A stretch of 64,000 bases of DNA from Puffinus mauretanicus (Eukaryota > Chordata > Aves > Procellariiformes > Procellariidae). Shown one piece after another: positions 48,199-61,787 of this stretch (position 1 is its first letter; each line of letters begins with the position of its first letter). Made by a program: the position numbers and the translations under genes. The DNA lies in the NCBI GenBank assembly GCA_023333565.1, contig JAJKFH010001941.1, forward strand, positions 930,001 through 994,000, in the 5' to 3' direction. Under the pieces are notes generated by a model, which saw nothing but the letters and a program-made list of their open reading frames with translations, ran no database searches and was not told the origin of the DNA.

Positions 48199-51100
48199 GC
48201 CACAGTAGTCTTAATAAATGTAAATCTTATTAGAAATACCCTCCTTTATAACAAGTGCCAAGCTGTGCAAAGCTTGAGGCTACATTCCTTTACAACATTG
48301 ACTGAAATGGCAGAAGAGGTTACCATCCCCACTAATGAATTTTTATTAATTACTCTTTGCAAAGAGGGTGGTACCAAAACTCTAGTGAGAAGCAAATTAA
48401 TCCTTGAATTGAAATACACTAGTAAGGCTTAAATCATATTTAAAAAATTGTTTTCTGGTCAGCACTGTTACTTTCTAAATCAGTCTAGGAAATGTCAAAT
48501 CTTTTTTCTCTTATTTTTATAAATCATTGTGTTTTAGCAGCGGGAAAACCGCTGCTAGCACTTTTGGAGGATGTCTACTTACCCATTACAGACAATGGCG
48601 TAGACATCAGGAATGAAAGCTTCCCCGCACTATCAGCTCTGCTTATCACCCCTCTAGCCAGGGATATGGTGACAAAAGAGGAGCGTACGGGGATTCTTGG
48701 GTGCTAAGGACCATTTCAGTGGTCTTTAACTTCACCTTCCTTTGGGCTGTTACTGAGAAATTAAGCTGCCAAGAGCCATTACACACTGTAATCTTCCTGC
48801 TGACCTCAAGAGATGTGTATCTATAAAAGTGGATGCTAGGATCATGCGCACAGTAAAGGGGCTCGAGCACAGTAAACTCTGCGAGCTATGAGCTGGGACT
48901 ACCAGCTCATTCAGTCTTAGGCTTGCCTTGTGAGATGCTGTGGGGTCAAAATGGTCACCAGTATAAATGGCTTTCCAGACTGGTTGCGCCCATACCCGAA
49001 CAAGTCGCTAGCTGCTGGGAAGGTTATTGCGTGCAAAATTTTACCGGCAGAAAAAATGGTGAGAACTGAGCGAGAGGAACATGGCTTTCCACCAGCCTTC
49101 CAATAGACATGTTCTGGGAAATTCAAGTATGCCCAGTTCCCTTACAAAGAATGGGTGGCCAGCTGGGAGACAGATTTTTGCTAGGGACATATAAAAAAAG
49201 AGAGGTTTTATAGTCAAATGTGAAAGTCAATATGATGCTTTCATTTTTAACAAAAAGGCAAGTGAATCAATGCGGGTTAATCAAGAATGAGCCTCATTTT
49301 TTCCCCAAATGTGAAATTAATTTGTATTGGAATTTTTAAGGTTTTAAGTGCATTTATTTTCTTTTTCTGAATTTCTGCATTTTCTGGTAAGAGAAACAAA
49401 AATGGATGCAAAGTTCCTAAATTATTTACAGTCTGGTTAGAATAAACAAGTATCTATTTTCATTTACCTTCTCCTATGAAAACATTTTGAGTCAACTAAG
49501 AAGTCTTTGAAGTCTCTAATCTGTTTTCTAAAGAAAATAACGTTAATTCAGCTGACTTGCTCTAAGCTAGCACTCATGCATGCAAGAGCAGGAAATGCTC
49601 CAGTATGTTACAAAAATACACTAAACATATGACTAAAAAACCAGCCACTACTTAGGTAATTGGTTCAGCCATGACAGGTTCTCAAATTTTTTCCATGCTC
49701 CTATTACATACAACAGAGTACTTCCCTTGTCCAGACCTGAACAATAATCAGATACAATTCTTCAGTGAAATCACAGGCAACCCTTAGAACCATAATGAAG
49801 ACAGTAACAGAAGCAGAATAAATCCATGAGAAAATATTTTCTCCTCTTTTAGTTACATTAAAAAAAAAATATCTAAAATAGATTGCATGTCTCCAGAACG
49901 GATCGACCTGAATCAAACATCAGATCAAAACACCTTACGCTTTGGGAAGGTTGGATATTTGCATTCAGTTGTCCCTTTTTCTGCCATGGCTCCAGATGGT
50001 CTCCTTGAGCTAAAGACTGCCACACAGAGAGCAAACCAGGGAAGATCAGAACAGGATCCACTCCTCAAGTCTGGGCTGAGCCCACAACACCACTTTTGTA
50101 GAGGGTGACTGGAACCTAATGCCAGAAGACTTGCACCCACCATTTCAAGTACTGTGACATGCAAAGAAAGTGACACAGGATGGTGTAATTAAAATCCCGA
50201 TTCTGCTCAGCTGTAGAGCAGGTTTCCATGAGCACAACCTCCATGCTCAGCTGACCGCAGAAGACCATGGCAGTGAAGGGAACACCTGGATGGCCTACAG
50301 CTTCCATCCTGGTTCCTGGATGTGCTTTGCCTCATGAAGAACCACGCTGGGAGGAAATCTGCTGCTCCTGAGCCCATGGCAGGGTCAGGGCCTGGGAATG
50401 GCCCACATCCTGGAGGGGAATTCCTAGGGACCTCTCCTATGGATACGCCTATGTGAGCACTCCCTGTCATGCTGTTGAGAAGGAAGAAGACACAGCAATG
50501 AAGTGAGGCAATTAACCGTTCTTCAGGCAAAGAATCATTTCAGAAACAAAATGAGCACTGTATGAAAGGGGCAGTAAAACTCTAGCTGTAGTACCTAGAC
50601 AGTGCCTACCAAAAGAGTGCAGGCAGTAGCATCTGTTTTTCAGGAAAGTCCTGGTTTTCAGGTGGCTTCCAAGGTTGTTATCATCAGACCTGTTTGAAAA
50701 ATGAGACTGCAAAATCCACAATAATTCTTTAGGCAAAAGAATGATGCGCTCTGATTTTGACACTGCTATTCTGACTGGGCTTTGTCTGGCTCTATCTGCT
50801 AACAAACAGTGCCAGAGAACGAACATTACCAAACAGCTGAGAACTTTGGTTTGGAAATGTAGAAATCTGAAACAGGAGTTAAAGTATGATGAATTGCCAA
50901 AATCTGGAGAAGGAGATACTTGCTGAGATGAATAAAAGAGATATTTCAGCAAGAGCCAGTACTAGGAGTCATTAGCCCAATCAGATTATGCAATAGTTCT
51001 TTCTACATGGGATCAGCAAAAGACTAAACTTAATTCCAGCTCAGCAGAGACAGCCAACCTAATCTTGACCAATTTTACACGATTACATCTTGAGTCATAA

Positions 51101-53287
51101 ATACTGAGGAAAAGAGGAACCAGAGATAATAAAATGGCCATGAAGATTAGCCAGATCGTGAAAAATAACAGAAACAATTTTAAATGGAAGATACAAGGCC
51201 TGCCCAATCATCCTTTACTATTATCTACTATCACATTTCTTCATATCTCCCCCTAGACAATGAACACTAAGAAAGTGGAAGCAAGCAGACAAGATTATGG
51301 GCTTTCATTTAGCAAGGACATTTTAGTGAATACGAGCATGTACTCTGTTCCGAACAAAGATCCCCATGCTTGAGATGAATATGTGCTTAGGAGATGGGAA
51401 ACTTAAATTGCCCTTCATGGAATTCTCACATCCTCTTGCCGAGATGCTGTAGGAAGGGAGAAGACCGGGGAGTTAAGTCCTCTATGCCAAGATATCTCAG
51501 GGAGGTTAACAAGCAGGTAGAAGTATCTGTAGAGAGCACTGAGACTTCAGCGAGCCTCACCGTTCCTCCCGGTGCCCTCCTGGCACTCGGGCTTTGCCTG
51601 CTATCCACCGCCCACGGACTCCCCGAGGCCAACAGAGAAAGCCAGGTTGTTCACAAGGCAAATGGAGGATCCCAGACGTGAATGCAGACTGAGTTACATT
51701 TTAAGCGTACCTTCATTCTGCTCTGAGGAATAAGGGTCTGCTTTCACTCCTTTCCCTCTGTTCATCCCTGAATCCTCACGGCCCCAAAGGACCAACTGCC
51801 CCTTCCACATGGGCATAGGGAGAGCTCAGCAGAGAGGAAAGGTTATGAAGATCCAGGGGGCTGACAGAGCCAGCGTATGGACAGACACTTAATTCCCATG
51901 TTTCCCAGACAAATACCTGAGCTCCACAGAATATTCAGTAGATACACTGTTTTGACCGATCTCCCTGTATCATCATTTTGGTGTTTATTTCTGCTCATTC
52001 TGAAATGGAATGGAAAATGTTCATAAAAAAAGGCACATATAAAAGTGTCTTGAGCTAACTTTGCTTTACTAAATGAAAATTGTATTGACAATTCTTATGA
52101 CTGTTTAATATATAGAGCATCATAAAGAATCTGGAGGCTTCAGGAATTTTTGCGGGTAACGGTTTTGTATGTTACAATACGTTTTTATAAACAGGTTATG
52201 TTTTATCCTGCTGGTTCTTTATCTCACTCCTGTCCTTTCCAGAAATTCTAATTTGTAAAAGAAAATATGCAAACTGTATAAGATCAACTTTTCTTACTTT
52301 CACAACTTGTGCAGAGAAGTTAGTTAGCCTCTAAACATGACAAGTTTATTTGTTCATTTATTTATTTTTAAATTCTAATTAGAGAAAGGAAAAGGGTGTC
52401 AAGAGTCTTTAGTGATTCACATTTTAACAGGCAGGTTATAATTTATTAATTCCCAACTTATAAAATTTTCACAACCTCTTTCCACAGGAGTCCAAGAGCA
52501 ACTCAAATTTATTTATTGTTTCTACGTAGGGTGTCATTAAATATTTGTTATCTCCTAAAGTTTGTTGGGAAACGGGATTATTTTCCACATCAAATCACAC
52601 CAATGCTAATGGGAAAAGCATTAGATGTTGACCCAGCAAATTAAACTGTAAAATATGAGGCTCATTGTTATTATTACATACAGACACATTTTCTGTGCTC
52701 CTTATTAAAACCATCTTAATCAAACTCATTGTATTTTAGTCATGTTTTAAAATAATTATGCCAGAATATAAAACACATGAATACATAAAGGGAACAAGTT
52801 CCACTTGAATATGTTCAATTTAACTTTTTTTAAAGAATTTTCCAATTGGTCTCCTTTGACATTTAAATTGATCACCTACCAAGAAAAAAAAAACACACTG
52901 AGAGTTGTTTCTGCTTTTCTTAAAGCTTCCTAAGACACTGCTTCTATTATATTTTCCAACAAAAGCAAAAAAGCAATTTTGCATATATGAAGCTCATCTA
53001 AAGAACATTTCTGCAAATTCTCATTTCTAACTCTCTGTATTTTGTTATTATTGTTTTGGTAAGAAGGACAGAAGTGTCCCATCATGGGGTTCAATGTCCT
53101 CTCTCTCCAGCAGTTACTCTTACCTGGAGAATTACTGAGGAAACACTCCTCCTCTTCTGATTCTGTTATGGATCTGCACTCCACAGTTTGCCTCAGGGGA
53201 CACTGCCCTAATTCACAGAAGTCTTACTGAGACAGAGTCATTTTTAACATTCTGACACTAGAAGCAGGATTTCTAACATCGTCTGCA
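48199..53287. other. Unique non-coding sequence, AT-rich towards the right
   Basis: The 52140-52900 part is AT-rich and free of simple repeats, the kind of sequence where conserved non-coding elements are often found, but I have no direct evidence of conservation. A slightly GC-richer patch lies at 51540-51640. No exon is recognised. Confidence 0.4.
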
Positions 53288-53310
53288 AAGTCCACCTGCG
53301 AGGTGGACTT
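53288..53310. repeat. Hairpin with 10-bp GC-rich arms and 3-nt loop
   Basis: AAGTCCACCT and AGGTGGACTT flank the loop GCG. This is the most stable-looking short stem in the window. Confidence 0.95.
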
Positions 53311-53980
53311 CCTGGTTCTTCCTTTATCATCAGTGGAGATAGAGTCAATATAGAAACTGGAGTTTAGTAGACGATTCATCTGGCCAAGCATAGATATTTA
53401 CCTTAGGATGAGAGGGATCATGCTCTGGGTTCTGCTGATTAGCTCTGAGCTGGGTTTAAAGAGAGTCTGAGGTCTGGCTCAGATTGTTTGTGTTTGCAGA
53501 TGTCACAGGTCACCTGTGAAGTCAGACCACAGGTTCCATGTTGCTATTTTTTTGTGTATTTGGCAAGTAGTGAGGGGTCTTTGGAGTGCAGTCTCCTCTT
53601 CCTTTCTGCTAAAAAATGAATACATTAATGACAACTAAAATGTTTTGCACCAAATAAAACTCGTAGTAATTTTGTCTTAGGAACCACAGAGCAAATGACT
53701 ACAGCAGATCCAGCTGGTTACTCATCCTGCTCCCATCGGAAACACGGAGCTTTCCCCACATACCAATTCCTGATCAAAGGCTGTAAATGATTGACCCTTT
53801 ATGTTAACTCGCATTTAAAGAACGCAAAGCCAAGAGTTTGCTTTCTGTGCCTTATGGTGCACCCCTGCATGTGAGGAAATGGACCGCAGGCTAAGGAGCA
53901 TCACCACACTTGCTGATACTGAGCACACGCTGCAGCTGGCAAATTCACCAGCCACGGTGCATCTGGCCTCTTTTCGCTAG

Positions 53981-54139
53981 AGTAACAACATGCGCTTGGC
54001 GGTGAGCTCTGCCTTCGCTCTGCTGGCCGTGGCACTGGTCAGCACTGCTCTGCTCTCCCTGGGGTTGAGAGGGCTCTTCATTTGCTCATTCACGCACAAT
54101 TCTACAGACGCACAAAACATCTCGCTTCCAAATCTGGGC
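53981..54139 (+). other. Candidate coding exon with signal-anchor-like N-terminus
   Basis: I do not recognise the protein. The open frame starts at an ATG at 53990 with A at -3 and runs to 54247 (85 codons). Residues 3-26 are strongly hydrophobic (starting MRLAVSSAFALLAVALVSTA), like a signal peptide or membrane anchor. Two N-glycosylation sequons follow at residues 37-39 (NST) and 43-45 (NIS). Of the first 30 codons, 23 end in G or C although the surroundings are AT-rich, which is a coding-like bias. A plausible acceptor (CTCTTTTCGCTAG) ends at 53980, and a GGC|GTGAGC donor at 54139/54140 would close a 50-codon, phase-0 segment. After the donor the frame looks like ordinary AT-rich sequence. 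No partner exons were found nearby. The candidate could be the first coding exon of a membrane or secreted protein, or chance. Confidence 0.3.
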
Positions 54140-55194
54140 GTGAGCAATTTGCACTCTAATACTGCTGAAAATTTATTTGCTGCATTAAAGTGGCACTCCC
54201 AGTTCCTTTCTTACCAAATGCTTCATAGACTTGCTAAATTTTGCTAAATTAATATCTCTTCTTAAAAATGTAATGTAGCTGTGCATTCCCACTGCTACTT
54301 GAAGCAGATAGTTTTGCAAGCCAGACCCTTAACTGTGACAAGGTGGAGAATTTGTTATGAATTTTGCGGTAGGCTCCAAATTGAGCTCTCAGTTCAACGT
54401 TTGGTTCAGCAGTTCCTGATCAGGAGGCCTGTGTCGGAGCCTCATGGGGCAATGGGAGGTCCTGACTCCTGGTGCTTGAACTCCCTGCCCAGTTCCCAAG
54501 GAAAGGCAGCACTCACCATGTTTTTGGAGCTTTTTAAGTCAGCAAGAATTAGTAAGTCCTTCTGTACTTTTCTATTAAGTAATGGACTTTGTTGCATTCA
54601 GAAACTCTACACAAAGGCTCTATGCTCCCACATGTATGTATTTTCCACTAATAAGTGCCTAACTCTTGAAGAATTAGGTGGAAATTGAATGTTAACCTTT
54701 ACAGTGGAAATACCGATCCAATAAAAGACAGAAGAGTCAGCACTGGACCTAGGCTAGGGAGTCAAACCATGAGGTCTCAAAAGCAGGTGTTAGGGAGTAG
54801 GTAGAGGAAACAAACAGGGCCATTTGCCTGGACTCTGCCTATACTCCATAAAAATTCAAGTGAAAGATCCAATGGCTGGATCCTCGCAGAGAAGGCTGGT
54901 GGGCATCCAAGAGGTAAAGCTAGGCCACATTCTGTTACGTGGGCGTATTTTCACACTGTACTCATAACTGGTGGCTTTATAATCCTCTGACCTTGGTGGT
55001 AAAAGCTCCAGGAAAACCCTCTGGAATTTAGCCACATACGTTTGCTGTAGTCACAGGAGTAACTTCTGGCCTGAACACTTGCAGCTGAGGCACCATGATT
55101 CTCCAAGCAGAGGAGCAAAGTATATCCTACTCTTACCTGAAGACCTGAGACATATTTAAAAATTGCACATCAATTTTGAGAAAACGCATCCAGA
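54140..55194. other. Unique non-coding sequence
   Basis: An open frame at 54281-54688 has no recognisable domain. I see no repeat family. Confidence 0.4.
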
Positions 55195-55354
55195 GAGGCT
55201 GTGTGATCTCTGTCTTTGGCAGTTTTCAGAACTTGACTGGATGAAGCCCTGAGCAACCTGCTCTAACTCTGAAGCTAGCCCTGGTCTTAGCAGAAGGGTG
55301 GACTAGAGACCTCCAAAAGTTCCTTCTAATGTCAATTTTTCTATGATTTTATGA
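55195..55354 (+). mobile_element. Old CR1 3' fragment
   Basis: AGGCTGTGTGATCTCTGTCT opens the block. GAGCAACCTGCTCTAACTCT at about 55251 is the usual CR1 3' landmark, then GGGTGGACTAGAGACCTCC, and TTTTCTATGATTTTATGA closes it. Many substitutions relative to the other copies suggest an ancient insertion. It lies on the plus strand and contains only the end of ORF2 and the 3' tail. Confidence 0.92.
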
Positions 55355-55679
55355 CCCTATAGCTCTCTTATTTTGGGGACTGAGGTTCTTCTTTGTACTA
55401 GACTTTTTCCATTAAAGCCATTCCAACTCATAAACTCTGATGCGATGAGACATGCTACGTGTGCCGCATTGCTCAGACCAGCAGTCCCAGTCTCGGTGCA
55501 TGCATAGAAGAACCACCCTGCAGAGAAGAAATGTCATTTAACTAAGACATTGAAAAGTACATGAATATCTGCCTTGCAAATAGCAACTTGCCGTAGTGAC
55601 AGCAGCAATCTGACAAGGTATCAAAGTGCAACACCCAGATAGCCTGGATCTTAAGAAGACTTTCCCAGAAAGGAACCTT
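55355..55679. other. Unique non-coding sequence
   Basis: Nothing recognisable between the CR1 tail and the GC-richer patch. Confidence 0.4.
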
Positions 55680-56165
55680 TTACCAAGAAGTGGTTTGAGC
55701 CGGTGTGGGGTTGGTGACCGGGCAGGCCTGCCAAGGCATGCTTCGCTTGGTGACAGGCTCCATGTGGGTCACACGTCCCTCTGGCTCACGCCACCGCCCT
55801 GGCCGCGGTCCCTCCTTCTGTCCGTCACTCAACAGCCCTTGGGCAGCCAGCACAGGGTGTACAGGAGGGACAGGCAGAGGTTTTAAAAAAAAACCTCTCA
55901 TAAAAATAACTCGGGAGACTCCTCACACCAAAGCTGGAAACAGCAGAGAAAACACCTCCCATGCTGGTGGAGAGGGGCCTGCGCGGCGGGGAGGAACCTC
56001 TCCTTGCTGAAGCTCCCAGTTGTCAGTTTGCATTTCAACCACGTTACTGCAGGCTCCCCGAAGCTGTGACTGTTTTCCCAGAGGCACTGTACGTTGACTA
56101 GCGATATAACGAGGTGATCCAATCAGCCATTTAATGCTCGCAGCGAGCGGCGTAGGAAACAAGCT
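55680..56165. other. GC-richer patch with scattered CpG
   Basis: CpGs are clustered at about 55770-55810, 55978-55990 and 56135-56155 (CGCAGCGAGCGGCG). Density is below that of the island at 9010. The overlapping open frames on both strands have no recognisable domains. It could be a weak regulatory element or a degraded island. Confidence 0.35.
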
Positions 56166-59100
56166 GTTGGCGTGGAAGGAGATGGTTAAGATGTTGTGTC
56201 GCAGTCAGACGAAAAGAAAAGCCTGACGGAGAAGTCCTGGGAGGGAGGAAGGGGCAGGATGAGAGCATGGGGAAGATTAATACGAAAGGAGATGCAGAGT
56301 CTTGAACAATTTATGGTAGTGCATTTGTCAGATTTGAGAAAACAGCGATATCTGCTGAAATTCAGAACCTGCTCTAAATAGGAAACAGGTGTCATCTTTG
56401 AATGTGCTGTAGACAGGCTTTCTAGTTCAACCTCATGGTGCCCAGGAGAAACACTATAAGTTTTTTATATCTTACATGAGAGGAGACAGAGTGGGCGGTG
56501 GCGGGGAGTGTCGGGGAATCGGGGCAGGAGGAGTAGAAAAACTTGTCTGTGGCTTACAAGGAAGAAGAATGTGGTTAAGAGGGTTTTTTTATTCTTTTTA
56601 ACCCCATAACAGATTAGGGAGAATATTACTGGCTAAGGATTTTACCGGATGAGCTAAAGAATGCATTCCTAAGCCCACATTTTTTTTTCTGTAGTTTCAG
56701 AAAATGTGTCAAAGTGCCAGGGTATCTGATTATGCAGCCCCTGCTTTGGCATCATACATTACAAACGAGCGCCACACAGCATGGATTGAAGATTCAGAGA
56801 GAAAAAGCTGTTGGGGTTTGATAGTGTTTTGGATCTCAGAGAAATCTAAAAATACCAAATACAGCGGCACATGTGCAGCGCTTTAGCAAGCCGAACATCT
56901 GGGAGTATTCTCAAACGCTCCCCTTTTGTCTTGCTTGTTACGCTACCAGAAAGCAGCAAAGTGCAAATGAAAACTTAGTGGATTTTTGTAGTGCTTCTAA
57001 GTTCAGATACAGAGACATTAAAAACAATAATGGGGAAAATTAATATATGCCAGCTTACAGCCCCCATTTATTTTGTTCTTAGAGGACGCTTATGTGTGCT
57101 ATGCTGCACCTCTCTCTAGTTTTCTGGATGAACCGTTATGCTCACTGTGGCAGTATATGCACATTTAAAATGCGTACATCGGTATTTCCCTTATGTGATT
57201 TAACTGAGACTTGTGGAATGCTTTGCAAACTCAAAATGAATTTCACATAATGAGGTAGAAACAGTAATCATCTCACCCACCATTTAAAGACATCACTTTT
57301 GTTGACACAGTACTTGCTTTTCATACAGTGATGTCAATGCAAAAAGCTTCCCTGTAACTCAAAAGTGGCAAAATAAAGATCCAGGTCCAAAATAAATGAA
57401 GCAGTTTTGCTATTCTATAGAAGGAGTTCTGTTATAGACTTCAGTGAGATGAGGGTTCATTGCTTTATGTTACACAATCTTATTTAATAAGACTATTTAA
57501 GGGAGCAACTACAACTGTATGTCTCTGGGTGTCATGCATACTTAACAGATAGGGGTCAAAGAGTGTAACATCTGCACAAGGTTGTTTTCAAGTCTTAGAC
57601 AAATAGCATAATTTTGGAATCTTCTGGATCAAACAGTAACTTTCCTAGATGTATAGATATTATAAACTTTTATCCGTTAGAAAGGAATGGGATTTTGCCA
57701 GGACTGAACAGCAACAGGGGACAAAGGGTGTGAAATGGCAGCAGTCAAGGCCAGAGGGCCTGGAGGTCATCCAAAATGGAGGGGAAAAAAAACATTTCTT
57801 TGTTATTTTTTTAATGCATCTTTCAAACTGTTCAGCCACATGACTGAGATTTAAAAAAAAAAAATCAATATAGGCTCTATGGTAAACGATGCAATTTAAA
57901 AAAGAAAAACAGGTATGCTCTCAGGTAATTAAGTGGATCTTTTCTTTGGACTGTGCTTTTCTGCACATCCTCAGGTGGACAGTCAGCACTATCTCTTGGA
58001 AAATAAACACTTATGGAAATTATACTCAGCAGACAGATCAGTACAACACCCCCAAGTTTACACTGTGTTGGGCTGTAAGTAAACACAGAGCCATGGAGAA
58101 GAACAACCAAAGAACTTCTGAATAGTCTCTGCTATGTACTTGTTTCAACAAAGAAATTACTTCAAATTTCAGAAGGATGAAGACAAGGTAAGAGCATGAA
58201 AGAGGATCCTGTTTATCAAGGGCTTTGGCTTCCATACAGCCGAAAGGTATGTAAGAAATGCTGTCATCTCGTAAAGTGAAACAAAACATATTGGACAAAA
58301 CTATATCAGTGAATACTGACCGTATAAACTCTTGACAAGGCCTTTGCTGAGTTACAGAGAAATCCCTGAGTTACAGAGAAATCATATACTAAAGGTATAA
58401 CTTAAAAGATACATTCATTCCACACCAACATCTTCCACATGCTTACAGACTAAGTAAAAATCCAGTCATCCTTCTCCAGTGACGGATGCTCTGCTTTTGC
58501 AGGCTGGCCTGCTTACACAGTCGCTGAGAGACAAAGATAGAGAAGGCAAAGAAATAGGAATACCCATGTCCATGCAACAAGGCAGATTTTGTATTTGAAG
58601 AGAATGCATGTGCATATTTTTATGTACACTAATCAGAATCAGCAGGAAATTTGCACAAACCCTGTGAGCCATCACTTAGAGAAATATGTTGATTAGAACA
58701 CGGCAACTCACAAAGACAATACTTCTTGAAGCTCAAGTATTTTATAACATCAGTTTAGGGTCTCGCAAAGGTTGAGCTAAGGAGGCAGGTGCCCTGTGCA
58801 GTTGTGTAGGCTCGTACACCCAGCCCCAGATCATAGGAGACCGCGGATTGAACACCTTCCCTGGCTCAGTGGAGCTTCTCGGCAGACCCGTATCAATCTT
58901 TATACCTATTTTAATAATCTAAATCTAGCTGGGATGGACTTTTCAGTGGTATTTGCCACTGATTCATTTAAGTTAAGAATTTTAATTCAGGTAGTCTTCA
59001 AACAGTAACTGCTTAGAAAAGTCACTAATTGTTTCTGTGTGTTCGCCCTGTGGGCACCATTTACAAGTCATTGTGCGCCACAGCCCCCAGCAGCTGTCGA

Positions 59101-59912
59101 ACTCAGACCAGTGAATCAAAACTACTGAATTCCTCCCTCCATCAAAAAGGAGGAGGCTCTGCAAAGCTAGGACCAGCCACAGAGCATACATCAGGTATTG
59201 CATCCTCACACACAAAATGGTGGCCAGGGAGTTACAGCCTTGCTTTCTCAGTCCCCTTTCCATAAAATCAAAATAGAAATAAACAAATAACCTTTTCCTT
59301 TCTACCCCTCTGCCCCCAGTAAAGACACCAAAGTGGGGATCAGTGCAAAACTAAGCAATAAATGAGATGGGATATTTTTGGGGGGATCAGGTGTTCCGTG
59401 TCCAGATCATCTTTAAAACCTCAATAGGGAGAGTTACAGGCAGGCTGCAAAAGCTGAAGAATGGCCAGATCACAGGATTTGTAATTAGAGTGAGTACACG
59501 GTGCTTCCTCGCTGGAAAGAAAAAAAAAAGAAAGATGAGCAGCTGTCTCAGCAATATTAGAGTCAGCGAGGACTCCCAATGAAACCAGATACTCGTCTGC
59601 AGAGAAAGTGAGTACCATACATCCATCAGGCAGGCATGTGTCACAGCTAGTTGAAGAGAAATGGCTTCTAGAAAGTTAAGCTTCCTCTGAAACCTCAGCA
59701 CATCTATTAATAAGGGAGAATGAAAAGAAGGCTAGAAAATAAACTAGAAATACAAGCAGTAGTCACCTGAGGCTGCACATGATTAACTTCACTAAAGCAC
59801 ATTACATGCCTCTACAAGGAGAAAAATTCAAAGAAATACTTTATTGCATTAGATAATGGTAAAAATAAACTGGTGTGGCTTACATACCCATGTCAAGACT
59901 CAGACAATTATT
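56166..59912. other. Unique non-coding sequence
   Basis: AT-rich from 56900 onward. It includes the short tandem at 58347. No repeat family, RNA gene or exon is recognised. Confidence 0.4.
58347..58383. repeat. Tandem duplication, 19-bp unit, two copies
   Basis: CTGAGTTACAGAGAAATCC at 58347-58365 is repeated directly at 58366, lacking the last base match. Confidence 0.9.
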
Positions 59913-60005
59913 TGGGACCTGATTCTGGTTTTACACCAGTTCTATGTTGGTATAACTGCATTTATATTGGGATAAGTTTCAATGGAGTAATTGCACACAT
60001 CCATC
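59913..60005. repeat. Probable ancient amniote interspersed repeat
   Basis: GGGACCTGATTCTGGTTTTA, then TACACCAGTT, then GTTTCAATGGAGTAATTGCA follow the order of an old repeat common in reptiles and birds (CTGATTCTG, TTACACCAGTGTAA, CAATGGAGTTA). The copy is diverged and I cannot name the family. Confidence 0.5.
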
Positions 60006-61774
60006 AATTTAAGCAGACACAGATGCTCCCAAGCTTTTGTCTAAGCTCTGAAAAAATACTAGGGCTTGTCTGAAGAACTAAGAGTTCCAAATTTTATCCT
60101 GTACCATGCAAATATTATTTTACTGCTGTAAAGCAATGTCGTCAAGACGGTCAGTAAAGCAGCCTGGGAGCTGGAATAATAAGCAACACAGTTTTCAATA
60201 GATGCTGACCCGAGAGGTCTCAGAGATGGGGAAATTCACACAACTGGGTCTTTTCTCTCTCTGCTCTGCTGCTAGCACTATGCCTCATCTCTATTCTGCA
60301 CGGCAGACCAGCTTTGCTCTCACTCCAGGACCCCATCTGCCAGACGTAGCCAGTCACTGCCGTACCGGCAGCGATCCCTTGGAGACAGCAGGGACAACAC
60401 GTACCTTCCCCTGCCACGTCCCAGCTGAGACCTGCTGTTATCGCTGCTCAGCAAGCACCGCCGCAGCGAGAGGCACAGACCTCCCTTCTCGCCTCACGCG
60501 CTCTTTCTCTTCATGTTTACTGAAGTCTCATCACCATTTCAAGCTATGACGTGGAGGTCTCCTTTGCTGCCACCTAAGTGGGTCCTGTAACGCACCGACA
60601 ACTGCATCCACCCCGTGGAGTCACAGAGCGGGCGCGAGGGGCAGAGGTGCTAAGAGGCACTCAGGGCTTCCTCCAAAGCCAAGCAAAGGGGCCAGCAGTG
60701 AGCAGCAAAGATGGAAACATCAACCCTCTTTTTTTCTAACCACTGAGAACTTTTATTGGGTCTATGTTTCCATAATGTTTCTAAACAATATTATGACCTG
60801 AAAGTGAAACAGAATTAAGTTGAATCTAATTTAAAGTGCTTTAAAAACAGGTAATTGGCAAAGCAGACTAACAAAATTACGTGCCTGCAGGATGAGGTGC
60901 TTTTATTTCTCCTCAGCGGGGAAACAGACTTCCATGCAGTACCGTGCCTCTTTTTTCCTCTTGCAGGCAGGAGAACAAGAGAAGTAATAGCATCAGGCAA
61001 ATGTTATTCTTCCTTTGCTTTGGAACACACACCGCTTCCCAGGCAAGTGAAATTGGTACCGTTCTGCAACAGTCAGATAGCAATTAATCTGTACTCCCTC
61101 CACAGCTAGATCCAATGGGGCTTCCATCTGTCCACCCTAAAATGCACGGCGGGCTGGGATCCACGAGGAGATAAGCTGTTCTCCCTGTTCCTTCTCGTGC
61201 AGACGGCATCGCTGCGAAGCCTCGTGCAGCAAAGAGGCTGAATGGGCCATTGTAGCCCAGCCCTGCCCTTCTCTGTCCTGGGAAAGGAGGACTTTGTCAG
61301 CAGGACTATGCCAAAGGGCTTGGCACGCTCTCCCTTTTGGTTGCATAACGCAACTGTTTAGAAACTGGTGGAGGGACATAAGCTGGGCCCGAAAGCAGAA
61401 CACTGCCCAGAGCTATGACTGGCATAGACAGCACGTGTCCTGTGTGCAAACTCTTCCACCTGAAACACAGATGACGACAGACTAAAACGCCAGTACACAA
61501 ACATGCAAAAAAACATCACTGACAATTTATATCCTTCCTGAGGATGCCCAAGACCTGAAATTAAAGATTTACAACCTAATAAAACGACTGAACCTCCGGA
61601 AGAGAGGGTCAGCATGGCAGGGTCCAAGGACAGGTGAATCTCCCTGCAGGTTGGCCATGGGAAAGCTCGGCATTTCACCAAAGCCAGCAGCCTGGGCCTC
61701 CTCTGCAGCTGCCGAGGACCGAGCAGCAGCACTGTGGGGTGACCCATCTCACGTGGACCACTTCTCCGAGGAGT
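60006..61774. other. Non-coding sequence with a GC-richer patch
   Basis: CpGs are scattered through 60340-60640 but do not reach island density. Open frames here are not recognisable proteins. I see no repeat family. Confidence 0.4.
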
Positions 61775-61787
61775 GGGTGAGTCACCC
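61775..61787. promoter_or_regulatory. Palindromic AP-1-type motif
   Basis: GGGTGAGTCACCC is a perfect 13-bp palindrome around G, containing the AP-1 consensus TGAGTCA. Whether it is bound cannot be told from sequence. Confidence 0.35.

Noticed and set aside
50512..50952. 146-codon minus-strand frame
   Set aside because: No domain, no coding-like codon bias by eye and no splice or repeat context; best taken as chance.
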